This document shows, one piece after another, positions 50,730-62,200 of a stretch of DNA of 64,000 nt. Source of the DNA: Promerops cafer (Eukaryota; Chordata; Aves; Passeriformes; Nectariniidae); assembly GCA_013398275.1 (NCBI GenBank), contig VZSE01006234.1, positions 161,909-225,908 on the forward strand. Reading direction: 5' to 3'. The position numbers and the translations under genes are program-made. Every line of letters starts with the position of its first letter. Position 1 is the first letter of the stretch. The notes under the pieces were generated by a model. The model did no database searches. It saw nothing but the letters and a program-made list of their open reading frames with translations, and was not told the DNA's origin.

Positions 50730-53240
50730 TCAGCTCATGGTTTGGTTCATCCAGTCCAGCACTTGAGTGATCCTGGTGTATACTCCGTAGTGATTTGCAC
50801 GTGCACATCCCATTCCCCAGCTGACCAAACCAGCCAGAAACCATCTGCCACTGGGTTCTTTGCAGGCCAGTGGACCTCCAGAATCACCCTAAAAAAAAGA
50901 AAAGTAAAATGAAGTGATGCTTCTGCCGCTGCCTGATTATGCTGTCTTTGAGCCTCTCTGTATACAGATTCCTGTATCCCCTCAACTCATGCTTGGGCCA
51001 TCTGCTACATTCCTTGTACCTTAGGCAGATGTCAAAAACAGTCTCCAGTGCAAACATCTGACTCATTTATTCCTTCATGGTGCAAATTCCTCCCCCTCAG
51101 CCAGGTCCCAAAAAGATGATTGCTCTACTGATTCCTCCTGGTCCGTAGGGCATTTCCAAATATGTGGTAAGCAAGGAAGCTTGTTGGAATTTAACTGGAT
51201 TCCATGAAGGATGGCAGAGAGGAATTCCTTGAGATTGATAGTAATGAAGGAACAGACAGGTTACTGTGTATGACATGTGCTAAGGAGGCTGAGGGTGTAA
51301 GAGACTGACGTAGTCACCTGACTTGGAAGTGGGAGGTGGAGTGGAGAATGGGCTGAAATGAGAAAAGGATAATTTAACTGTATTTGGATCCTGTCTAAGG
51401 AAAGGATGCTGGGAAGAAGTGGTCATGAGAGCTGTTGTTGGCCGCTTAGATCAGAGGAAGTGTTGGGAAAGTGACCTTTTTTGGTCTTTCCTCCTCCATT
51501 TCAGGCTGTGGATTGCATTTGTGAGACTTGGGACACATCCCACCTCTGGTAGTCAACCCCAATCTCACAACTCCTCTGTCACCTGGCAGGCATCCTTCTT
51601 GCCCTGGGAGTACCCAGCACACAGCATCCTGGGAGTAATCATGTAGTGATAAGCCTCGCTGCATATGTTCTGCTGGATGAGCTGCACGGCCACCTTCTGC
51701 AGAACATTGCTGATGTGCCCTGAAAAGTAGAGCATCAAAATTAGCACAGGTGAGCTATGGTGGAACTTGCCCTAGCCCATGCCTACCTCACTGCATGCTG
51801 AAACCTGCCACTGGAATTTCTGTTCTGCTGTCTGCCGGTGTCACAGTCTCTGACTTTCAGCATAGCACTTTTTCTGCATGGAAGGCATAAAATTCCCCTT
51901 CATTCCTTTCCCTACAGGGAGATGTTGTGGGCACTTCAGCTTTTGGGACAAGGAGTATTCTGCTTTGGGGAAACCTTTGGGTTGTCGGAGTCTTGGGTTT
52001 GTTTCTCACTGAAATGGATGTTAAGCTCTTCTATCTAAGAGGACAAACCAGGAGTGTCCAGTTCTGTATAGTCTCCTGAGTGTTTCTAATTAGGAAGCAG
52101 CTGGAACACGTCTGTGAGTGGGTGAAGGCACTAAGCTGACCTGAAGGGCTATTCTAGTCTTTGGATGAAGAAACACGCTGTCCCCATACAGATTACCAGA
52201 TGGCAATGCCTGCCTTTCCACATGACGTTTCAGGGCACTAAACAGGTAACTTTGATCAACCTATGACCCAAAATCAGAAGGAGTGAAGGAGGCACAATGT
52301 TTTGGGATGAAGAGAAGCCTGTTCTGCCTATGACACATCTGAACCTATGTTTCTGCCTCAGCACTGCTGAAGTAGGCCACCAAGAGACCTTGAACCTACC
52401 GCCTTCCTTGAGGGCTCCCCAGCCAGTGATCCAGCAAAGAAGGCCAGGCTCAAAGATGTGAGAAGGAGCAGGCAAGCAGATGGGCTGGATTAAGGGCGAG
52501 ATGATCACAGGATGATCCAGCTGGAGCAGGGCCACATCATAATCATGGCTGTCCTCCTCATAATAAGGGTGGAGAAAGAGATGGATAACCTTGAAGGACA
52601 CCTCTGTATGGCCAGTGGCATTTTGCAAGTATTTGCCCAAGTAAACGGTCCAGATGGAGGGGGAGGCCAGCCTGTAGGATGCAGCAGAGGAGCATGGGAT
52701 CCAAAGGGCACACAGGTGATGTTATCCCCATCCTAGCACATGCTGACATGTTCATCGTTGTGACAGCGTGGGGACAACACAGAGCCAAAACAAAGGTGGA
52801 GCTGTGCAGCATCTTCTGCTATCACTGTCCCCTCAAAGCTGCTCTGCAAATCCCAGCACTGCCCTTTTTTTCCCTGCACACACCTCCAGATACTACTGCA
52901 TGTACCCATACCCCTTTCTTTAGTTCCAAGCCATGGAGAAGCATGGCTGAGGTGCCAGAGGAGGGGCGCAGCTGCCCCATGACATTTTCATCAGTCAGAA
53001 GAGCCTCCAGTCATGCCTGACATGGAAAGCAATGCAAATCTTTCTATCCCGCACCTCCCCTCTCCGTTTACCTCTCATCCTGGAAGCAGTGCGCGGCTGA
53101 GACCACCCAGCGATCAGCAATGAGTGTTCCCCCACAAATGTGGCGGCCCCGGACTTGCAGGCTGGCCTGCCATGGCCATTCCCCTTCCACAGAATTCATA
53201 CCACCCACAATCCTGCTGAGAGGGGCTTGCATCCCACAGT
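50730..53240 (-). other. TMPRSS6 serine protease domain exons
   Basis: Four exons: 53240-53072 (activation site and catalytic His), 52671-52400 (catalytic Asp), 51719-51583 (ends DACQ), 50888-50730 (catalytic Ser, stop). This is the usual exon plan of hepsin/TMPRSS proteases. The new C-terminus ends LDWMNQTMS with a possible N-glycosylation site. Confidence 0.95.
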
Positions 53241-56200
53241 CTGAGGAGGAGACACAGCCGGTACTTCAGGGAAGGAAGGGAACATGATATACTGTTCCTG
53301 CCCTTCCTTTCCTACTTAGTTGACTGAAGAGTTTGACCTCTAATTGCTTGTCTTACCCAGCCAGCACATGCTTTATGTTCTGCCCAGGACAGGTCTAGTG
53401 AGCGCTCCCTCCCAGCATTCCCCACCTCCAGCTGCAGCCTGGGGATGCCTTTGGGGCAGCATGCTGACTGTGCTAACTGCTGTGAAACCCTCTGAAACCC
53501 TCCTGGTCATTCCCCTTCACTGCCTACCGAGGCTCCAGAAAAAAAACAAGTAGGGAAATCAAAATATTAACTCTCTCCCTGCCAGTGGCCATGCAGACAT
53601 GGGTGATTTTCCTGGCTGGAGCCTTGGGCAATGGCATATACACCAACACAGTGGTCAAACAGGCAGCCTGTGGGTTGAACTTGGCCAGTGAGACATGGCT
53701 GTCTGGCCTGTTGCCTCTGCCTGAAGGAGGCAGGGAGCAGCTGGCCAAAGAGCAAGTGCTTGCTCACACTCAGCACAGAGCTGGCTCATTGCTGCTGTCC
53801 CTGCCACTGCAGGATGGAGCAGGGGCACTGGTACTGTGGGACTGAGGTGGGGAGAAGGTGGTGGAACAAGGGAGGGTGGGTGCTTCTTCTGGGTGGCGGG
53901 AGAAAATGGGGCAACTTGCAGCTACGTGTCATCGTGAACCTGCCTGGCTGACATGTGGCTGATCATTTCCTCACCACAGTGATTCTCATCAGACAGGTCC
54001 TCGCAGTCTGCAGTGGTGTCACACAGGGGGTTAGGTTTCTTCACACACGTCCCATCTTCACAGCGGTAGGTGAAAGGACTGCAGGGGACCCCTGCAAAAA
54101 GGAAGGGAAACCAAGGCTGAGAGAGGGCAGATGATTGTAGATGCAGCCTGAAGTCCTTTAAATGAGGAGAAAGGGCAGCAGAGAGCTTGGGGGAACTCCA
54201 TAAATGGTGACAGGGAATTTCCTGAACAAACAAACAGCTCACAAACATTGTGAGGAGGCTGGGCAAGTTAACTCCCAGATGGTGCCCTTCTGTCACATGC
54301 AGGAAGTATTCTACAGACAGCCTTGGTTCAAACACAGGGGTGGGCGTTTATCATCCCAGCACTGTCCCCTCCCTACCTCCACTGCAGTGCTCCTCATCAC
54401 TCCCGTTGACACAGTCCAGCTGCTGGTTGCAGACCCTGCTGAACTCAATGCAAGTGCTGTCCTCACGGCATTGGAACTTTGCAGGGCACACTGCACAGGA
54501 GGGAAGCACATGGGAATCAGGTATGCAAAGACAAGGTGTGAGGTCAGGGTCATAAGTCCTGCAGTCTCTACAGCCTCTTCCCCCACCTCATAAGCTGTGC
54601 TTAAGACCAGCTCTGGTATAGTGCAGCTGTGTAGCTTTTACCTGATCTGCATTGTAGGTGTGCCTGCACCCTATCTTACACTTTGCTGTTGCTGACTTAA
54701 CTTTTCTTGTCTTGGCCTCAGACTTGCCTCAGCACTATGTATTTGCCTTGAGGTCCATGGACTCCTCAGTTGCCACCACCAGTGCTGGTCTGCTTGCCTT
54801 GTTAGGGTTTTGTAGGACTGCATGCTGTTTGGTGAGGTCACTGCTCCTCCTGCCTTGCTGTCAACCCCAGCTCATGGGTCACTGTTTCATACAGACAAGC
54901 ACTTCCCCTTGCAGCTGAGTCCTGAACAACAAAGGATTCTGCAATGTCCGTGAGTTCTGCTGGACACTGGAGGATGGAGATGGGTCTAAGTTGCTTGCCC
55001 ACCACAGAGTCTGATTTCTGTTCACAGATTCCCATAGCAGGAGTTTGCTCTGTTTGTGTGTGCCATTTTCTTACTGCAGTGACTATGATTTCTTCATTAA
55101 TAGCACAAAGCTTCTAGATGACTAAAGGCACATGAAGGTCTGAAGCAACTTGAACTTCGATTTTAAAGACAGGGATTGTTCCATACCAACATAGAGTGAA
55201 TAATCAGAGAGGCACTAGTGGCAAGAGTATAAGAAAGGAAGGAAATCATAATGTTTCTATTTCCTTTTTCAAATATAAAGTAATGTTGGAAAACACTGAG
55301 AAAGTGTGGGGTTTCTGTCAGTCTTGGTCTGTGTCAACCTGTGGAATTGAATGACATGATATCCCTGAGGCCAAGGAGATACTGGGATTCAGGAAAGGAT
55401 TAGATATTCATATGTATCCATGTCTACAGGAGGGAAGCATGCAAACCCTGATGTCAGACAGCTGGATGATGGGACAGAGCACATTGTCAGCAACACTGCA
55501 GACAATACAGAACCCAACTTCAGCAATCTTATGAGAGCTCTCACATTCCTAGCACTGAATTAAAGCTTCCTTAGAAAGATTTCTCCTTCCTGTGACTTTA
55601 GACTTTTCCTACACCTTCCTCTAAATCTTCCAAAATTGGCCACTCTCTCCAGTGGTACAGGTCTCTTTATCTGTGAAAAAACATCTGTAGGAAACAACTA
55701 ATGGAAAGTTAGTGGTGGCAGCAATATGATGAGCCCCCCATCACACCAGAGATGAGAGAATAGATGAATCAGGTGTCATGTCTAAGCCTGAATTGCTGTT
55801 CCTATGAGAATGGGGCTCTGCAGGAGTTCTGAGATGCTAAGGATGGAGACTGCACCAGTACTAACTGCTTTTGGCATGAAGAACCGATTAAGGCTTATCA
55901 AGGACTTTGATGCTCCCAAACTGGGGCAAAATATATGAGTGAGGATCTGTAGAGATGAAGTATCACAAGTGGCCTGGGGGAAAAGAGGAGAGAGAAGGGC
56001 AGAGGGTGGGCTTGGGGAAGTGTGAGCAGGGAGGGGGATGCTGCGTGGTGGGACAGCAGAGGGGGCTGTAGGCCAGGGCAGAGGTTGGTTGTAGACCCTG
56101 GGTGGGAGGAAAGCAGGACAGGGCGGGGGACAGCTTGGGTAGGGGGCTTCTTTCAGGCTGCCTGGAACTCTTGGTGCTCATGGCTACTAGGGGACTCTCC

Positions 56201-59200
56201 TGGGAAGGCTGTGCTGTGACAGGAGCCAGAAGCATTACTGCTGTTTCCAGAGCAGGCTAAAGCCATACAGCAGTGGGATGACACTTTTAAGGGTGCAGAG
56301 GTTTAAGCTCCTGAAGTTGAGGTACAAGGCTATGCCTTGGCCAACCAAATCCTCCCCATCTCTCCCTGCCTTCAGGGGAGCAGGGGGCTGTGTCTTGCTG
56401 AGACCAGGGACCAGCGGGGAGAAGAAATCACTCACCACAGTTTCTCTCATCCAGCCCATTGGGGCAATCTTTGATCCCGTCACAGGCTGGGACACACAAA
56501 CCGTTCACCAAACACAGAAACTCCCCAGGACAGGCTGTGAAACCAAAAGAGAGTAATTAGTCCCCAATGACTGGAAACCGGCCGGCAGCAGAGCACCATG
56601 GCTTGAAATGGTGGAACTGCACACCCTCCTGACCACACAAATGCTACTGCCGTGTGCTGGCAGCCCTCACTGCACTCCCCAAAATCTGCCATGTCATCTG
56701 CTCTTAACAGGGGCATACGGAGCCAGGATATGCACCAGGGGAAAGAGGGCTTTCCCTGTTTTTCGTTGTACCAACAGGCAATATCCAGGACAAGCACCTG
56801 TCTAGCATGCTGTTTCATGTCTCCTGAATGCCACGGGAAGGCTGAAACAGGCTCTTTGGAGCTGTTATCAAAACTTACGTGGGACCTCGAAGGGCTTGTT
56901 GTTAGACACGTTGACAGGTGCATGTATTCAGGGACTGGTGTGCATTACTGGCACCCTTTAAGAGGGAGATGGTGAAACCTTGGAAAGACAGACTGTGGGC
57001 GGCATTTGCATATGTGTGTATTTGTGTGCGGTTTTATTTCTCTCTTGTTTGCACGGATTCCAAGGTGAGCAGGAAACAGCTCTCTCTAAGAGATCTTGTA
57101 ATCAAAACAAATGTTGCTTCAAGCAGGGGTGATTTCTCATTGAATTCCCAAGGCCAGTCTGTGATGTTGACATGAGGGTAAGATTTTAGGCAATTTTGTG
57201 ACCTTGGGTTTTGTTGCATGAATGCTCTGGCGACAAGAGTCAGGACCATATATGCAGAAGCAGCTTTGCACATAATTGCCTCTTCTTTTGGGGGGTTCAC
57301 TGGTGCATCACTGATCTGTGGGCATCTTCCTGAAGGGTGGATGGCACCTAGGGCTCCTGGGCTGTGCCTTGTGTTTCTCACGGCACAAGCCAAGTGCAGA
57401 GGGGCTGCTGGTCCCCCCACTGAGGAGCAGGGAAGAACCTAAGCTTACGGTCAGATTGCTTGTACAGGCTGTAGGCTGCCTGTACGCCAGGGCCAGTTAA
57501 GGAGATCTGCGAGGTGAAGGTGATGGTGATGTCAGCAGAAGATGTGACTGGGATCCTCTCAGCGTAGGCTTGCAGGGTCCGCAGGCCACACAACCTGAGG
57601 GGCAAACACAGGCGAGGTGGATTGGACAGGGAGGCAGGAGACAAAGCAGGGCAAGGGGGCTCCGTGGGGCTGGGGTGGGAAGGGGGTCACACACACTGGC
57701 TGCTGTGGGCAAACCAGGAATACAAAATGCCTTCAGTATGCATGAGATACAGAGTCCAGAAGGGCCCTCCTGTCTTAGGACATTTCCCACTTTCTGGCAA
57801 GCACTGAGATCAGGCCACACAAAGCAGTTCAGTTCTTATAGCGTAAGAAGATTCTCCTTTGTCATCTTCCCAAAGAAGCCATGCTGTAGAAACTGTGGCA
57901 CTGACAGTTTATGAGAGGCAGGCAGGGAGAGAAAAAGTGGAAATCCTAAGCCAGGATAACATAACTTCTGGATCAGATCCTTCCTAGGAAGACAAGTTAC
58001 CTCTACAGGAACCATGGAAAAGGCACTAATGAGGTGGGTTGGGGGAGGTTTTGGAGGGAAACAGGCAATTTTGCAGTAAGTGGGAGGAAAACCAAAAGCT
58101 ATGGGTCCATCTATCTCAGAGCCTGATTTGAAGAGATGGGAGCACAACAGGTCTCCATCCTTTGCACCTGGGCAGTGGTGAGCAGTAGCTCCAGCTACAT
58201 ATGGATGCTAATTTTGGGAAGCCCTGCAGGGGAAGTGGCTGCAGTCAAAGCAGGAGGATATGGAGCTAAGGGGAAGATCTGTACGGAGGTGGATGAAAGG
58301 CAATGGCACACACAGATAATGTTGCAGAGGTGGTGACAGGCAGATTTGCAAACACAGGAGACGTGGGAGGACACCAAGGTTACACACACAGGAGAAAACT
58401 AAGAAGCCTGATGCAAACAGCAAGACAGAGAAAGCAGGTTGGTAGCGCAAAGCAAATCTGTGAGAAATGTGTTCACTGGGGAGAGAGTGAACAAGACAAG
58501 CAGAAAAGCAGAAGGCACCAGCACAAAGAGTGGTCACTGAGTGTAACTCAGTGCATGGCTCTTCTTCCTCACATATGGTGGCTGAAGTGAGCAGAGAACC
58601 TGCAGAGGTTTAATCCCAGTTTTATCCCAGGTGGGAAGTGAGAGACAGAAACCAGGACCCCACCACACACCTTCTGTTCTGAATTATCCACTGGCCTTGG
58701 GTGCAGGGCAGGTCATGCTTCTGTCTGCTGAGTGCGTAGGCATCGAACCAGAGGGTGACCCCATAGTCAAGGGATGGGACCTGCAGACAAGGGGGTGCAG
58801 GGCAGAGGGCAGATGGCTCCTCGGAGTGTTACAGCACACTCTGTAAGCCAGAAACGAGCAGAGCAAATGTGAAGGCCAGACGTGTCCGGCCACATTGCTG
58901 GTCAGAAAGAAGCACCCTCTAAACTGGAGCCATGCCACAGCCCAGGGTGGCTCTGCTGCTGGTGTCAAAGCCTGGCAATTCTTATCAATTCCTATCAATC
59001 TGGTTCTGTTTTGAAGAACTCCTCTGGAGATCAGATTTCAGATTCCTCCTCAGCTACAGCATCTCTGTGCCAGTATGCGATATTAGACTTCTTCCCCTTC
59101 AGAAACATACCTTATGTGGAGGCTGGGCAGGCTGTCACCCTCTTCTTGCTTCTCATGATGATCTGACTGAGAGCTGTACCCCCCACAAGGTGCACAGTGC

Positions 59201-62200
59201 TGCCCAGGTTTTGGGGACAGGGTGGATGCTCTTGTGGGAGCTGGCTCTTACCATCATGTGCCAGGTGCACTGCGTGTTGGGCGAGTAGTAGCTGGGGTAG
59301 TGTGGGGTGCCGATCTTCCCCTGCAGCTCCAGGCTCTCCCGCAGAGTTATGTTCACTTCACAAGCTGTAAAAACAGAGATTCAAAGCCCTGCTCTCTGTC
59401 AGCTCAGCCTCAGCTGGGGGAGGCCATGTAACCTGCCTTTTACTGACTACTCTTGCAATCCAGAATGAATTCTGCCTCTAACAGGGATACAGGATCTCTA
59501 GGAGCTGCGCTGTAGGAGAAAACTTGTGTTCTCCCTGTAACTATAGCCACTCTCCTCCAGCCTTACTCACCTTCGAGGGGCACTGCCTGTGCTGAGAGGA
59601 TGAAGGGGTCATAGTAGCTGTACATGGCTTTCTTCCACACAATGGACATGACAGGGCCAGATGAAAGGACTTCCACGATGGGCTCCTGCCGGCTGCAGCC
59701 GTAGATCCTCAGGGGTAAGAGATAAAAGGATGGGAGTGAAGCAAGCAATAAACAAAAGAAAGAGAAGCATGAGAAAGAGAGACAATGGATATCAGTGTGA
59801 TCCACACACAGCAGTTGTAAGGCACTAACTAAACCAAACAAAGGACCAACAGCAACAGCTCCTGCAGCATGGTGGTGCGAGACATCCCACATCAGTGACT
59901 TCAGCTGATCAGCAGCAGGCAGGTTGTACATCAAGGAGAACCTCCTCTGATGTCGTCTGACACCTTCCCCTGCTGTGGTGTGTCGTGCCATCCTGCCTGT
60001 CTTCCCCACCATGTTCTCCCTGCTCAGGAGCTACCTACGAGGTGATGAGGTGTTTCTCCAGGGGCCCGGCTGCGTCATACATTGCCAGGCGGTCCCTGCA
60101 GTCAGGCAGAGTCCACTCCACGCGTAGCTTGATCATGTAGCCCTTGAGGCCATGGAGGTGCCAAAGACAGCTGGAGGCCAGGTAGTCAGGACCCTCCAGC
60201 CTTAGGATGTCGTCCTCCTGGACATAGCTGTACCTGTAGCAACCTGAAATAGATGTGGTTGTAAGAGAAATTAAGATATGGGATTGCCGCTTGGTATATC
60301 AGTGTAAGCCCATTTTTAGGGTAAGGCTGACTCATCCCAGTGATCCCGGTTTACTTTTACGTATGTTGTGGCACTGATCCTTTTGTACCATTGCCCTGGT
60401 TTCTCTGAGAACTGACCCTTCTTCCTTGGTTAATCTAATACTACCTCAGGCTTTAAATATCAGCACAGCACAGTTATCTTCCACTGGCTTTATTTACTTT
60501 TTCACCTTTTTCTCCTCTCAGCCCCATCTTCTTCCTGGCTTTAGGTCTCTCTCATTTGAATTCCAGGTTTCAGAAGTCTTTCACACAAGGATTTTTGAGT
60601 AAATATCAGCTTAAAGGTGAGCTTCTAATAGCATATCTAATGGAAGCTGCCAGACAGAGAACTTACAACACTGCCTGAAATCACTAAAAGCATCTTCAAA
60701 CATTGCCAAGACAACAGACTCCTAAATGAGGTGCATCCAGTGCAGAGCCACACAGGAAACCCCCACCCCACTCAGCAGCATTGCATGGGGCCTGGAATCA
60801 GCACTGTGGTACCAGTACATCCAGCTATTTCACAGTTCTCATTAGGACCAGGACAAGCCTGAGGTGGCTGCACTGCCCCTGGCAGCTGGCACCTCTGCCC
60901 AGAGCCATCCAGTACATAGTGGTCATGTAGTTTGGATCTGGCCAAGCAGCAGCACTGGTGCTCCCTTGCTCCTACTCTCCCCTTCCCAGGATTTACAACT
61001 CTAAGAGGCCAACAAGCTTTCTATCCCCTGTTGAAATCCCTCCCATAAAGTCATGAACTCAAAAAGAAAGGAGAAGGTAGCCTACCCAGAGTGGATTTCA
61101 GCACTACTATGTCTTTCACACTGGATTCTGTTAGAAAGAAAATATATAAAGGAAGATAAACAAAAATATAAACTGGATTTAAAAAAAGATAATCTGATAA
61201 CCTAGTATGGTAGGTGAGGACTCCCTTCCTTATGTAACTAGCTCACTTACAGCTTCAGCATGGGGCATCCTCCAGGTACCTCTCTGTCTGCTCTCAGGGA
61301 CCTGTTTCAGTCATGCCTTCCCCAGCCCATCTCTCTGGGAAATTTCTCTGCCCTTGACCCAAATCCTTGACCCTAATTCTTGCTTTCCAGACCACCAGGG
61401 ACTTCTCTGCCTTTTTTCCTTGCCCATTTTGGTGTGCTGTTCCAGGACCTCTTTCCCTTCCCAGGAGGGCTGGGCATTGCTTCAGGCAGTCATCCCCCTC
61501 CTCTGCCAGCCACATCACAGGGCACAACCCCACTTCCCAGAGCCTTCACCATCTGCTTCACCACGTTAAAGAATGCCCAATCAAACATATGGGAGTTGCT
61601 GAGGGTGGAGAAGGAGTTGTCTTTTGATGACCACAGTGCAATGAGCTACTCAACATTCTTATTGAGTCCACCTCTGGAGAAGGGAGTTGCAGAGAAAGTG
61701 ACCAGCAGGGGCTACAAATCTGTGCAAAACAGTCACAGGGTGGATAACAGTTCAAGAGAGCTGGGCTTTTCTCCAGCCTCCCAGCTGAACTGGAATCAGC
61801 CAGAGATCAGATGCTATTGAGAATAATTGCCAAAATAAAAGGCAATGTGAGATCATCTGGGTGTGAGGATTGTTGTTGGGGGCTTGTCTTGGTCAGGGCT
61901 TTGGTCTTCTGCAGCTTCTAAGCAAACCTGTGGGGAGAGGTGAGTGGTTTTGTCATAGCAAAAACAGTTGTTGTGGAAAATAGGATCCTGCAGGCATAAG
62001 GCAGGCTCCTAAGCAAGCTCATGAGCTGTAGGGAACAGTCTGTGCAGAGCTGGTAGTAAGTACTCTTTTATCTGAAGGTAATAAAACCAAGTTCCTGTAG
62101 GGAACAGGAAGTCCTGAAAGATATTTGGGGAAGGGGGAAGCAAGTGTACTGGTGTGAGTGTGGCTGTTAGTAAAAATAAAGCCCTGGCGATGCTACAGAG

